Positions 52,497 through 62,225 of a stretch of 64,000 nucleotides of DNA are shown here, in pieces. Within the stretch, counting starts at the first letter, position 1. Every line of letters begins with the position of its first letter. The notes below the pieces were generated by a model. The model did not search any database. It had not been told where the DNA came from and worked only from the letters and a program-made list of their open reading frames with translations. Position numbers and translations under genes: made by a program. The stretch is from positions 372,001 through 436,000 of the forward strand of contig JAITTY010000006.1 in assembly GCA_031286695.1 (NCBI GenBank). Direction: 5' to 3'. Origin of the DNA: Sphingobacterium sp. (GTDB lineage Bacteria; Bacteroidota; Bacteroidia; Sphingobacteriales; Sphingobacteriaceae).

Positions 52497-54170
52497 ATGT
52501 ATAGACCTGTCGTATGTGTCCTATTGATTGTCATATCGGTTATCCTATGTAAAGCAGGAACCGGACAGGATACTTCATTGATACAACTGCTTCAGATGAT
52601 CGACAAAAAGGAAGAGTTTATGGCCATCAAAGAGGCGAGAATAGACGATTTGGTACGACAGCTTCAGAAATCAACAAATAACGCTTCCGGACAATACGAA
52701 ATAAACAAGCTCCTTTATCAAGAATATGCTTCATATAAACTAGATTCTGCGATTATATATGCCAGGGGAAATGTAAAGTTAGCACAAAAGAGCGGCGATT
52801 CCTTCCAAGTCAACGAGAGTAATCTGGACCTTGCTTCATTTTACTTCACAGCAGGTATGTATATTGATGCCTATAAGTTATTGGCCGCTGCAGAGAAGAA
52901 CAAGCTTCCTAGAGAACTGTTGATCAAGTATTACGATGCGTGGAAAAGGCTCTATAAATTTTATTCATTTTCAAATACAGACGATCGGCAGTATGCCATT
53001 CGGAGTGACCGCTATCGCGATTCGCTCTTAAGTGAACTGGACACGACAAGTAGTCAATACCGTATAGTTTATGCCGAAAAGCTCCATGATGAAGGGAAAT
53101 TTGAGGAAGCGAAAAAGAGTTTGATGTATATGCTTGATCTTTCCCGAAAAGAGGATCATGAACATGCCATCTTATGTTATGCCCTGGCTAATATCTATGA
53201 AAAGGAAGGAAATGTTGACCTTCAACGCAAATATTTGACGCTATCCGCAATTAGTGATATTAAAAATGCCATCAAGGAGAATGCTTCGATGCAGGCATTA
53301 GCGACCTTATTGTATAAGTCAAACCATATTGAAGAAGCCTATAGCTGTATCAAATCGTCAATGGAGGATGCTATATTTTGTAATGCCCGTTTCCGGACCT
53401 ATGAAGCTTCGCAGATCTTTCCAATCATAAACTCAGCTTATCAAGAAAATGAATTACAACAAAAGGCAAAATTGACAATCTTTCTAGCGATTGTCAGTAT
53501 CCTATCGCTGTGCCTCATTATAGCAGTTATTTTGATATACAGGCAGATGAAGCGGGTAAATCGCGTCCGTAGAGAGCTCTTCGAACTCAATCAAAAATTG
53601 CAGGTGCTCAATCAGCAATTGAATACAGCCAATGACGAACTTCATACCACCAATAGCGAAGTGCTGTCTATGAATAGCGAGTTGGCAGAAACCAATCACA
53701 TCAAAGAAGCCTATATCGGTGAGTTCCTAAACTTATGTTCCTTATATATTGATAAGCTCGAAAAATATCAGATTTCGCTCAACAAGATGGTCATGGCCAA
53801 GAAGATCGAAGAGCTCAAGCAGATGCTTAAATCACGCGATATGATCGACCATGAAGTAAGAGAATTATACGCCACTTTTGATCATGTATTTTTGCACTTG
53901 TATCCGAACTTTGTGGAAGATTTCAATGCACTGTTAGTCCCTGATATGCAAGTCGTCTTGAAGCCAAATGAAGTACTGAGCCCTGAACTCCGTATTTTTG
54001 CATTGATACGTTTGGGTATTACAGACAGCGCAAAGATAGCCCGTTTCCTGCACTATTCAACCAATACCATTTATACCTACCGGACCAAATTCAGAAATAA
54101 AGCTGCCGTCCCGCGCGAAGATTTTGATGAATTGGTCACAAAAATAGGTCGAAAAGCCCTAAATTATTGA
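52497..54170 (+). CDS. DUF6377/SusR-type membrane-spanning regulator
   Basis: 557 residues. Signal peptide about 1-23, periplasmic TPR-like helical region (about 45-320, including DEGKFEEAKKSLMYMLDL and ALANIYEKEGNVDLQRKYL), one membrane helix about 326-350 (LTIFLAIVSILSLCLIIAVIL). A cytoplasmic coiled coil follows (about 355-400, repeated LN-Q/T-N-S-E), then a C-terminal helix-turn-helix (about 494-545, LGITDSAKIARFLHYSTNTIYTYRTKF). This is the layout of SusR and of BT3091 in the B. thetaiotaomicron dextran locus, as I recall it. It should sense dextran products in the periplasm and activate the susC operon 212 bp downstream. Confidence 0.88.
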   Translation: MYRPVVCVLLIVISVILCKAGTGQDTSLIQLLQMIDKKEEFMAIKEARIDDLVRQLQKSTNNASGQYEINKLLYQEYASYKLDSAIIYARGNVKLAQKSGDSFQVNESNLDLASFYFTAGMYIDAYKLLAAAEKNKLPRELLIKYYDAWKRLYKFYSFSNTDDRQYAIRSDRYRDSLLSELDTTSSQYRIVYAEKLHDEGKFEEAKKSLMYMLDLSRKEDHEHAILCYALANIYEKEGNVDLQRKYLTLSAISDIKNAIKENASMQALATLLYKSNHIEEAYSCIKSSMEDAIFCNARFRTYEASQIFPIINSAYQENELQQKAKLTIFLAIVSILSLCLIIAVILIYRQMKRVNRVRRELFELNQKLQVLNQQLNTANDELHTTNSEVLSMNSELAETNHIKEAYIGEFLNLCSLYIDKLEKYQISLNKMVMAKKIEELKQMLKSRDMIDHEVRELYATFDHVFLHLYPNFVEDFNALLVPDMQVVLKPNEVLSPELRIFALIRLGITDSAKIARFLHYSTNTIYTYRTKFRNKAAVPREDFDELVTKIGRKALNY

Positions 54171-54289
54171 CCTAATCTTCTATATATTTCTTTGTTTTAT
54201 TTGATATAATATTCTGTTTTTCAGGTTTTTACGTTTTTGTTGTTTCTATATTCGGCGATACACCTCTTTTATCTGCTCCTTGATCCTCT

Positions 54290-54297
54290 TATTTTTG
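54290..54297 (+). promoter_or_regulatory. Candidate -7 box (TATTTTTG) for the dextran susC operon
   Basis: Exact TAnnTTTG match 85 bp before the susC-type start. TTTT at 54267-54270, 19 bp upstream, is a 3-of-4 match to the TTTG -33 box. If used, transcription starts near 54304 and the dyad at 54316-54339 falls in the leader. Confidence 0.45.
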
Positions 54298-54315
54298 GAT
54301 AAACCAATTAGGGGG

Positions 54316-54339
54316 CGATTTGACACTAGTTTCAAATCG
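54316..54339. promoter_or_regulatory. 24-bp dyad ahead of dextran susC, candidate operator or leader hairpin
   Basis: CGATTTGA (54316-54323) and TCAAATCG (54332-54339) are exact complements, and the centre contains the palindrome ACTAGT, so 22 of 24 bases are symmetric. It lies 43 bp before the susC-type ATG, the only regulated gap of the locus. Either it binds the dimeric regulator encoded upstream, or it folds in the mRNA leader. Confidence 0.55.
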
Positions 54340-54382
54340 AAATTAAATAACAATTATAAGTAATACGTAAAAATCAAATTTT

Positions 54383-57376
54383 ATGAAAAACCAGGGGCGA
54401 TTACGTTTTACGTATCCCATTCTCATGCTTTTAATGATTTTGATCTGTTTAAATTCATTTGCACAGCAAAGGGAGATTCAGGGTACTGTAAAAGACGAAA
54501 ACAAGCTAGCTATTGAAGCTGTTTCTGTCAGCAACAAGGGGACAACCCAACAAGTACAGACAGATCGAAATGGCCATTTTAAAATGACCGTTGCACATGG
54601 TTCAGTTTTGAGCATCTCCTATATCGGCTACAAGACTCAGGAAGTAAAAGTCGACAATGCATCAATTTATGATATTATACTAGTCAAGGATAACACAGCA
54701 CTTGACGAAGTGGTTGTTATCGGATATGGGACCGTTAAAAAGAAAGATCTGACGGGTTCTTTAGCCTCTGTGGGTGCCGAGGCAATGAAAGATAAGCCTG
54801 TGGCAAATGTTGGCGAGGCCCTTCAAGGACGTGCCTCTGGTGTACAGGTTATCAACTCAGGTGCGCCCGGAAGCAATGTATCCATACAGATCCGAGGTCT
54901 GGGGTCAATCAACAATAGTGCACCATTGTTAGTGATTGATGGCGTTCCAACAGATCTGTCTCTCAATGCGCTTAATCCAAATGATGTGGAGACAATCGAT
55001 ATCCTGAAGGATGCTTCTGCTACTGCCATTTATGGTTCCCGAGGAGCCAATGGTGTTGTATTGATTTCAACAAAAAAGGGTAATAAAAATAAAGGCAGTA
55101 TTACGGCAAGTGCCAATTATGCGATTCAGCAGGCAACGAGTTTGCCCAAAATGCTGAATGCACAACAGTTTGCATCGCTGCACAATGAGATGATGGCCAA
55201 CAACAATAACCGTCAACGACCCGATTTTGCCGATCCTACATTGCTTGGCCGAGGAACAGATTGGTTAGATGCACTCTTACAGACAGGTAAATTAGCTAAT
55301 TATGCCCTTAGTTATGCTGGTGGTGGCGAAAAGAATACATACTACGTCTCTGCTGGCATACTCAATCAGGATGGCATCGTGAAAAACACCGATTACAAGC
55401 GGTATAATTTTCAGTTTAACAATGAAGCTAAACAGACAGCATGGCTCAAATTGGGCAATACGCTCACGCTAAGCCATGATGTAAAACACAATGGTTCCTA
55501 TAGCGTATTGAATACGTTGGCCTCATTGCCCACACAACCAATTTTTAATGAAGACGGCACCTATTCAGGTCCTGGAAATGAAGCTATATTCTATGGCGAC
55601 CTGCGCAATCCAATCGGTACTGCCATGCTTGAACAAAATACAACGAAAGGCTATAATCTTCTTGGAAATATCTATGCGGAAGCAAGTTTCTTGAATCATT
55701 TCACCTTCAAAACTTTGTTTGGCCTCGATTATAAGGCTTGGGACAATATGACCTTTTCGCCTAAATACAATTGGAAACCGATCCCCGTTCCTAACTCCTA
55801 TCGGAGTGAAAGCTTCAACAAGAGCCTCACCTATTTGTGGGACAATACTCTTACTTATGCAAATACTTTCGAGGGGGGACACGAAGTCAATGTGATGTTA
55901 GGATCTAGTGCGCAAAACAATGATTATAATTACATGAATGGAAGCATCAAGGAGTTTCTTTCCGACAATAATAACCAGTTAAACAATGGTTTGTTAGATC
56001 CAACCGTAGGTGGGAGCCGCAACGAATGGGCGCTATTGTCATTCTTCGGACGCGCCAATTATACGTTTAAAAATCGTTATCTCCTTACGGCCACCGTACG
56101 TCGTGATGGTACATCAAGAATTGCTACGGCCAACCGTTGGGGGACTTTTCCTTCTTTTTCTGCCGCCTGGCGTATCTCTGAAGAGTCTTTTTTTAACAAA
56201 AATGATTTTTGGAGTGATGTTAAACTCCGTATCGGTTATGGAGTTACCGGTAATCAGGCCGTGTTGGACAACTATGCTGCGTCCGCTCGCTTAAAAACTG
56301 GTCAATATGTTTTCAATGGTATTCCCGTTTCGACATTGTACCCACTCGTTATGCCTAACCCAGGCATACGCTGGGAAACGATCAAACAACAGAATGTTGG
56401 AATTGATGCAAGTTTTTTCAAAAACAGGATCCAGTTGACGATGGATGCTTACATCAAAAAAACCTCAGATATGCTTGTCAAGATGAGCGTGCCCATTACG
56501 ACAGGATATTCAGACAGCTATACGCCAATGATTAATGCCGGAGAGGTAGAAAACAAGGGTTGGGAATTGAGTTTACGTAGCCAAAACCTAAAAGGAGAAT
56601 TGGTGTGGAATACCGATTTCAATATCTCCTATAATAGAAATAAGGTTGTTAGACTTGATGGCGACGTACCTATTTACTACGGTTATCAGTCCCATACCAT
56701 TGGACAGTCTGTTGGATCATTTTATGGCTATTTGACCAATGGTATTTTTCAGAACTGGGCTGAAGTGAATAGTTATGCTTATCAATACCAAGGGGCAGAT
56801 CCAGCCAATAGTACGGCACCCGGCGATCTCAAATTTAGGGACATCAATAAAGATGGAGTCGTCAATGACTATGATCGTACTTATTTAGGTAATCCAACAC
56901 CAAGTTGGAGTTTTGCCATGAATAATAAGTTGTCCTATAAAAATATAGATCTTGAAGTATTCTTTCAAGGGGTATCCGGAAACCAGATCTATAACGCCAA
57001 TAGGGTTACCCTGGAGGGTATGTATACAATTCGAAATCAGACGACTAAGGTCCTTGATCGCTGGACTGCGGAGGGAACAAGTAACGAGGTGCCCAGAGCG
57101 ATTTACAGCGACCCCAATAAAAATACACGTAATTCAGATCGTTTTATAGAGCAGGGAAAATACCTGCGTCTGAAAAATCTGACCGTAGGTTATACCTTGC
57201 CTGAGGCTGTAGCCAAACGTCTGCATGCAGGACGGTTGCGGTTTTATTTTTCAGGACAGAATTTGTTCACCTGGACCAAGTATTCTGGCTTCGATCCTGA
57301 AGTGATAGGAGGTGTTGATAATAGTAATTACCCGATCACAAAAAACTTTAGCTTGGGATTGGACCTTAGATTTTAA
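54383..57376 (+). CDS. SusC-family TonB-dependent transporter (dextran locus)
   Basis: 997 residues. Signal peptide about 1-27, carboxypeptidase-regulatory-like domain about 30-105 (IQGTVKDENKLAIEAVSVSNKG), SusC plug about 112-230 with LDEVVVIGYGTVKKKDLTGSL, GVQVINSGAPGSN, LLVIDGVPTD and VETIDILKDASATAIYGSRGANGV, then barrel to FSLGLDLRF. No STN domain, which fits control by the DUF6377 regulator rather than by FecI/FecR. With the SusD gene 12 bp downstream it forms the outer-membrane pair that imports glucan oligosaccharides using TonB energy. Specificity for alpha-1,6-glucan is inferred from the GH66 and GH31 genes. Confidence 0.94.
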   Translation: MKNQGRLRFTYPILMLLMILICLNSFAQQREIQGTVKDENKLAIEAVSVSNKGTTQQVQTDRNGHFKMTVAHGSVLSISYIGYKTQEVKVDNASIYDIILVKDNTALDEVVVIGYGTVKKKDLTGSLASVGAEAMKDKPVANVGEALQGRASGVQVINSGAPGSNVSIQIRGLGSINNSAPLLVIDGVPTDLSLNALNPNDVETIDILKDASATAIYGSRGANGVVLISTKKGNKNKGSITASANYAIQQATSLPKMLNAQQFASLHNEMMANNNNRQRPDFADPTLLGRGTDWLDALLQTGKLANYALSYAGGGEKNTYYVSAGILNQDGIVKNTDYKRYNFQFNNEAKQTAWLKLGNTLTLSHDVKHNGSYSVLNTLASLPTQPIFNEDGTYSGPGNEAIFYGDLRNPIGTAMLEQNTTKGYNLLGNIYAEASFLNHFTFKTLFGLDYKAWDNMTFSPKYNWKPIPVPNSYRSESFNKSLTYLWDNTLTYANTFEGGHEVNVMLGSSAQNNDYNYMNGSIKEFLSDNNNQLNNGLLDPTVGGSRNEWALLSFFGRANYTFKNRYLLTATVRRDGTSRIATANRWGTFPSFSAAWRISEESFFNKNDFWSDVKLRIGYGVTGNQAVLDNYAASARLKTGQYVFNGIPVSTLYPLVMPNPGIRWETIKQQNVGIDASFFKNRIQLTMDAYIKKTSDMLVKMSVPITTGYSDSYTPMINAGEVENKGWELSLRSQNLKGELVWNTDFNISYNRNKVVRLDGDVPIYYGYQSHTIGQSVGSFYGYLTNGIFQNWAEVNSYAYQYQGADPANSTAPGDLKFRDINKDGVVNDYDRTYLGNPTPSWSFAMNNKLSYKNIDLEVFFQGVSGNQIYNANRVTLEGMYTIRNQTTKVLDRWTAEGTSNEVPRAIYSDPNKNTRNSDRFIEQGKYLRLKNLTVGYTLPEAVAKRLHAGRLRFYFSGQNLFTWTKYSGFDPEVIGGVDNSNYPITKNFSLGLDLRF

Positions 57377-57388
57377 CCAATTAGACTC

Positions 57389-58882
57389 ATGATGATGAAA
57401 AAAATATTTTATATGGCTCTTGCGGCGATGCCCCTTTGGTTGGGCTCATGTTCAAAATTTTTGGATAAAGAACCTCTTGAGGATCCCAGTGCCGAATCCG
57501 TCAAGGATGCTTCCGCTGCCGTTGCAATGATCAATGCGGCATATCAGCCACTCCAACGACCCAAGTTATACAATATGCGGATATGGTCATTAGACATTAT
57601 GGCCGGGAATAGTGCCGTGGGCGCAGGTGGTGGCGATGACGGAATAGAAACGATCCAACTGTCCAATTTTTCCACTGGCCCCGACAATTTCTCGGCGGTT
57701 GATCTTTGGCGAGGACCCAATCCAGGTATTTTATATTGTAATACCGTCTTGGAAAATGTCCCTTCGATGGATATAGATCTCCAATTGAAAAACAGATTGA
57801 TCGGTGAAGCCAAATTCCTCCGTGCGAACTATTATTTTATTTTGGTTCAGCTGTTTGGCGATGTGCCACTTTCATTGGTACCTGCAAAACCTGGAGATGA
57901 TCTTAAACCGGCTCGCGTGAGCAAAGAACGCATCTATAATGAAGTTATAGTACCAGACCTTAAGGAAGCCATTACACTGTTACCACGTCGTGAGGAATAT
58001 GCCGATCAGGATAAGGGACGCGTCAGTAAAGGAGCTGCGGTAGGCCTTTTGGCAAAAGTTTACCTCACGCTAAAACAATATCAGTTGTGCATTGATCAAT
58101 GTAATCAAGTCGAGTCGCTGGGGTATGTGCTTAATGCAGACTATAGTGATTGCTTTGGGGGTGAGCCTCGTCATAAAAATACAGCCGAATCGCTCTTTGA
58201 AGTACAATATTATGGACTTACCAAGGCCGGATTTTGGGACGATGAAAATCAGGCAAACTGGCTGAGTACCTATATGGGACCACGCAATTCCGGCTGGGTG
58301 GGCGGCGGCTACGGTTGGAATCAGCCAACCGCTGAGTTTGTCTCCCAATACGAAACTGGAGACTTGCGCAAAGATAAAACTGTTTTGTATGAAGGAGGAC
58401 CACTTTTCGACGGTAAGGCCTACAAATCCAATATGTCGTCCACAGGATATAACGTGCGCAAATTTTTGGTTCCATTGTCCATTTCACCCGATTACAATAC
58501 CAATGCAGCCAATATCGTTGTGTTACGTTATGCAGACGTGCTATTGATGAAGGCTGAGGCACTCAATGAACTCGGCAATACGGCTCAATCGGTGGATCCC
58601 CTGTATTTGGTGCGACAACGAGCAGGTTTGACCGACAAAAAGTCAATTACAGGACTTTCCCAAGCTGATATGCGTGAAAAAATCCGTCACGAAAGAAGAA
58701 TAGAACTTGCTTTTGAAGGACAACGCTGGTTTGATATGATTCGCTGGGACAATGGACAGTATGCGCTTAACTTTCTGCACAGCATCGGCAAGCTCAATGC
58801 GACCGCAAAACATTTGTTGTTGCCCATTCCTCAAGTTGAGATTGACGCCAATCCGAATTTGAAGCAGAATCCCGGTTATTAA
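57389..58882 (+). CDS. SusD-family glycan-binding lipoprotein (dextran locus)
   Basis: 497 residues. The start is MMMKKIFYMALAAMPLWLGSC with lipid-anchor Cys 21; ATGs at 57392 and 57395 are alternatives. Landmarks of SusD: SKFLDKEPLEDPS at the mature start, RLIGEAKFLRANYYFILVQLFGDVPL in the TPR helices, KGAAVGLLAKVYLTLKQY, and near the end VVLRYADVLLMKAEALNELGN and RRIELAFEGQRWFDMIRWD. It sits on the cell surface and closes over SusC to deliver bound oligosaccharide. Likely ligand is dextran fragments, by context. Confidence 0.94.
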   Translation: MMMKKIFYMALAAMPLWLGSCSKFLDKEPLEDPSAESVKDASAAVAMINAAYQPLQRPKLYNMRIWSLDIMAGNSAVGAGGGDDGIETIQLSNFSTGPDNFSAVDLWRGPNPGILYCNTVLENVPSMDIDLQLKNRLIGEAKFLRANYYFILVQLFGDVPLSLVPAKPGDDLKPARVSKERIYNEVIVPDLKEAITLLPRREEYADQDKGRVSKGAAVGLLAKVYLTLKQYQLCIDQCNQVESLGYVLNADYSDCFGGEPRHKNTAESLFEVQYYGLTKAGFWDDENQANWLSTYMGPRNSGWVGGGYGWNQPTAEFVSQYETGDLRKDKTVLYEGGPLFDGKAYKSNMSSTGYNVRKFLVPLSISPDYNTNAANIVVLRYADVLLMKAEALNELGNTAQSVDPLYLVRQRAGLTDKKSITGLSQADMREKIRHERRIELAFEGQRWFDMIRWDNGQYALNFLHSIGKLNATAKHLLLPIPQVEIDANPNLKQNPGY

Positions 58883-58920
58883 ATCCATTTGGTAATTAAC
58901 CAACTAACAAATTTAAAAAG

Positions 58921-60384
58921 ATGAAAAGACTATATTATATTATCAATTTGATCTTGATTTCGTCCTTGTTCTGTCAGTCCTGTAAAGATGATTTTGGCAA
59001 TGTCATCTATCCCGATGGTCCCTTAGAACTCAGTGTCTCAACATCAGATATTGTATTGAATGTTGCCGCCCCGGAGCAGGAAGCTGTCGTATTCGACTGG
59101 ACTTCGGGTTCTAATTTTGGAACGAATGCAGCCATCAAGTATACCCTCGAAATCGGTGAAAAAGGTAAGGATTTTAAGCCTTCCATTAGCAGTACTTTTG
59201 AGAAAGGATTGCGGTCACAAAGATATGTTACCAAAGATTTTAATCAATTGTTAATTAAAGAGCTTGGCATCACAGCAGGAAGCGGAGCACAGCTGGAAGC
59301 TCGTGTCACGGCAGAGATCCAAGACGGACAAAGCGCAACACAGCTGTCTCAAATCCTTAGTTTAAAAGTCAAAACCTATAAGCCGATCACCGAAACCCTC
59401 TATATGTTGGGTAGTGCTACCAGCAATGGCTGGGATGCACATAAAGCCAGCAAGATGAATCAGATACAGGGTACACCAGGAGCCTTTATATGGCAAGGCG
59501 TATTGAGCCCGGGCGAGTTTAAGTTTATCAGCACTTTGGGCAATTTTACACCTTCGTACAATAAAGGAACAAGCAATGAAAAGCTCTATTATCGTGAATC
59601 AGAGTCAGATCCATATGATGTTCCATTTACTGTTGCCAAATCTGGCTTATACCAAGTCAAAGTCAATCTGATCGATCTATCTATTGCCATTACTGAAATT
59701 GAAGGAGCTATGTATGATGCATTGTGGTTTGTGGGCGGCTTTACCGGTTGGTCCTTTCAGCCTATGGCGAAAGATCCGAATGACCCTTTTATTTTTACGT
59801 ATCATGCCGTCTTAAATTCTAGTAATAACGCAGACGAGTTTAAGATTGCAACGAAGCCAGATTTTGATCCAAGTGTTGTCTTTTTGCGCCCAGAGACAGA
59901 TCAACAGGGCGTTGGAACAGACCTACCTGTCGTAAAGTGGTCCGAAAGTGAAAATAAGAGTGATTATAAATGGCGGATCAATAAAGGAACCTATAAGATC
60001 AGGCTGGATCTACGGACCAATAAAATTACCATTGCTCCTTTTACACCATTTCCGGCTATTTATCTTGTGGGCGATGCGACGCCTAATGGTTGGGATATTG
60101 CTGCAGCAACCCCAATGGTCAAGGGTGATACACCCCATAGGTTTACCTGGTCTGGAACACTCAAAACTGGCGAATTAAAGTTCAGTTGCGATAAACAGTC
60201 TGATTGGAATGGCGCATGGTTTTTGGCCTCACAAAATGGCAAGACACCGTCAGGGCAGACCGAGCAGATGATCTTTAGCAAGTCTGGCTCTAATCCAGAT
60301 AATAAGTGGAAAGTGACCACTGCGGGTACCTACAGTATCACACTGGATCAGCTACAGGAAACAGTCACAATTGTCAAACAATAA
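58921..60384 (+). CDS. SusE/SusF-like surface glycan-binding lipoprotein
   Basis: 487 residues. Signal MKRLYYIINLILISSLFCQSC with lipid-anchor Cys 21. An N-terminal SusE-type Ig domain (about 30-150) is followed by three starch-binding-like beta-sandwich modules, about 157-255, 262-358 and 370-487. Repeated landmarks are LYMLGSATSNGWD, LWFVGGFTGWSF and IYLVGDATPNGWD, each followed by a GEFKF/DEFKI/GELKF strand. SusE/SusF proteins hold polysaccharide near the cell surface without cutting it. Three modules point to multivalent glucan binding. A hairpin at 60399-60427 separates it from the enzyme genes. Confidence 0.9.
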   Translation: MKRLYYIINLILISSLFCQSCKDDFGNVIYPDGPLELSVSTSDIVLNVAAPEQEAVVFDWTSGSNFGTNAAIKYTLEIGEKGKDFKPSISSTFEKGLRSQRYVTKDFNQLLIKELGITAGSGAQLEARVTAEIQDGQSATQLSQILSLKVKTYKPITETLYMLGSATSNGWDAHKASKMNQIQGTPGAFIWQGVLSPGEFKFISTLGNFTPSYNKGTSNEKLYYRESESDPYDVPFTVAKSGLYQVKVNLIDLSIAITEIEGAMYDALWFVGGFTGWSFQPMAKDPNDPFIFTYHAVLNSSNNADEFKIATKPDFDPSVVFLRPETDQQGVGTDLPVVKWSESENKSDYKWRINKGTYKIRLDLRTNKITIAPFTPFPAIYLVGDATPNGWDIAAATPMVKGDTPHRFTWSGTLKTGELKFSCDKQSDWNGAWFLASQNGKTPSGQTEQMIFSKSGSNPDNKWKVTTAGTYSITLDQLQETVTIVKQ

Positions 60385-60398
60385 ATCAATCTTAAGCT

Positions 60399-60427
60399 TT
60401 TTCCTCCATCAGCAAAATGGAGGAAAA
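60399..60427 (+). other. Intercistronic hairpin between SusE-like and GH66 genes
   Basis: TTTTCCTCCAT (60399-60409) and ATGGAGGAAAA (60417-60427) form an 11-bp perfect stem with a 7-nt loop, flanked by AAGCTT on both sides. It lies in the 80-bp gap inside the operon and has no T-run after it. It may cap the upstream mRNA or reduce read-through into the enzymes. Confidence 0.6.
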
Positions 60428-60464
60428 TAATAAGCTTCTGAGTGTATGATAAAATTATTTACAG

Positions 60465-62216
60465 ATGAAACGAATATTTAGACTTTTGGCTGCCGGCGGA
60501 ATGCTTCTAAGCGCGAGCTGCAACAACTATTACGATATTGACAAAGACCCGATCACCTATGGGCAGACCTATTTTAAACCTGTCATCAATACAGATAAGG
60601 CTGTTTATAAACCTGGGGAAAAGATCACATTTACAGCTGCTATCTCCGACAATAATTTGAGTGTCGCCTATACCTATCTGGGCGAATTGATCAAAGAGGA
60701 ACCGCTTTCACAGTCGAGCTGGACCTGGACACCACCTACGACAGACTTTCGGGGCTACATGGTCTATCTTTTTAAAACTGATGATACAACTAAAAAGCCG
60801 CTCTACAGCATAGCTGTGGATGTATCTTCCGACTGGCGCAAGTTTCCACGGTATGGATTTGTATCCAATTACGATCGTCTTGATCAGCAGGCAATACAAC
60901 GCAATGTCGAAACGCTCAACCGTTTCCATATCAATGGAATCCAGTTTTATGACTGGCAGATGGATCAACATAAACCTTTGGCCGGTTCAGTATCCAATCC
61001 AGCTGATTCCTGGCTGGATCTTATCGGTCGGACCAATTACAAATCTACCGTTGATGGCTATATTCAGGCTGCTCATGATAAAGGAATGAAAGCGATGTTC
61101 TACAACTTGTTGTATGGCGCTTTGTCCAATGCAGCAAGTGATGGGGTATCCGAACAATGGTACCTTTTTAAGGATAATCAACATCAAGAGAAAGATATGC
61201 ATCCGTTGAATGCACCCTTTCGAAGCAATATCTATTTGGTTGATCCCGGCAACTCGGCCTGGCAGACCTATATTAACAAAAGACATCAAGATGTATTTGC
61301 GGTCTATAATTTTGACGGCTATCACATCGATCAGTTGGGAGACCGCGGAAAACTATATGACTATACTGGCAAAGAAGTAAAACTAGACCAGAGCTACGCC
61401 CCATTCATCGCAGCGTCAAAGAAGGCTTTTCCGGGCAAATATCATGTGATGAATGCAGTTAATCAATACGGTCAGGAGTATGGGATAGCACCATCTGCTG
61501 TTGATTTTTTATATACCGAAGTTTGGGATCCCAACAAATCATACGATGAATTGGTGAAAATTATCCAAGATAATGACCGTTTTGGCAACTACAGTAAGAA
61601 CACCGTACTAGCAGCTTATATGAACTATGCTAAGTCCAATCAGGCAGGCTTTGTCAATGAGCCAGGCATGTTGCTGACCAATGCGGTCATCTTCGCCAAT
61701 GGAGGGGCTCACCTTGAAATGGGAGAACATTATTTGACCAATGAATATTTTGCAAATAACAACCTGCAGCTTAAAGGAACAACAAAGGAAAAACTGATCC
61801 AATATTATGACTTTATGGTCGCCTACCAAAACGTATTGCGAGATGGAGGTACCGCCGCGGTCTTTAGTGTCACCGGAACAAACGCTTTGACTATAAGTAA
61901 TGGTAAAGCAATCTCAGGTAGTATTACCAGCTATGGACGACATTTTGCTAACCGCGATGTGATCCATTTGATCAATTTTAAGGATGCCAATACAATGGAA
62001 TGGCGCGATACCAACGGGACCCAACAGGAACCCTCCAACATCGATGCCCTACAGATCAACCTCGACGTAACACGTACTGTCAAGCGAGTATGGCTGGCGT
62101 CGCCCGATATGCAAGGGGGCGTTGCTATCCCGCTTACGAAAGCGCAGACAGGAAATAAATTGACCATCGATCTGCCGGGGCTCAAGTATTGGGACATGGT
62201 TGTGATCGAATATTAA
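60465..62216 (+). CDS. GH66 endo-dextranase (or cyclising glucanotransferase), lipoprotein
   Basis: 583 residues. Signal MKRIFRLLAAGGMLLSASC with lipid-anchor Cys 19, so surface or periplasm-facing. Ig-like domain about 30-125, (beta/alpha)8 barrel about 130-470, C-terminal beta domain about 480-583. GH66 catalytic residues can be placed: nucleophile D289 in DGYHIDQLGD and acid/base E352 in LYTEVWD, with NAVNQYGQE between. The family hydrolyses internal alpha-1,6 bonds of dextran or cyclises products. No long CBM35 insertion typical of many cyclising enzymes is seen, so dextranase is favoured. It provides oligosaccharides for the SusCD pair. Confidence 0.92.
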   Translation: MKRIFRLLAAGGMLLSASCNNYYDIDKDPITYGQTYFKPVINTDKAVYKPGEKITFTAAISDNNLSVAYTYLGELIKEEPLSQSSWTWTPPTTDFRGYMVYLFKTDDTTKKPLYSIAVDVSSDWRKFPRYGFVSNYDRLDQQAIQRNVETLNRFHINGIQFYDWQMDQHKPLAGSVSNPADSWLDLIGRTNYKSTVDGYIQAAHDKGMKAMFYNLLYGALSNAASDGVSEQWYLFKDNQHQEKDMHPLNAPFRSNIYLVDPGNSAWQTYINKRHQDVFAVYNFDGYHIDQLGDRGKLYDYTGKEVKLDQSYAPFIAASKKAFPGKYHVMNAVNQYGQEYGIAPSAVDFLYTEVWDPNKSYDELVKIIQDNDRFGNYSKNTVLAAYMNYAKSNQAGFVNEPGMLLTNAVIFANGGAHLEMGEHYLTNEYFANNNLQLKGTTKEKLIQYYDFMVAYQNVLRDGGTAAVFSVTGTNALTISNGKAISGSITSYGRHFANRDVIHLINFKDANTMEWRDTNGTQQEPSNIDALQINLDVTRTVKRVWLASPDMQGGVAIPLTKAQTGNKLTIDLPGLKYWDMVVIEY

Positions 62217-62225
62217 AAACCTATT

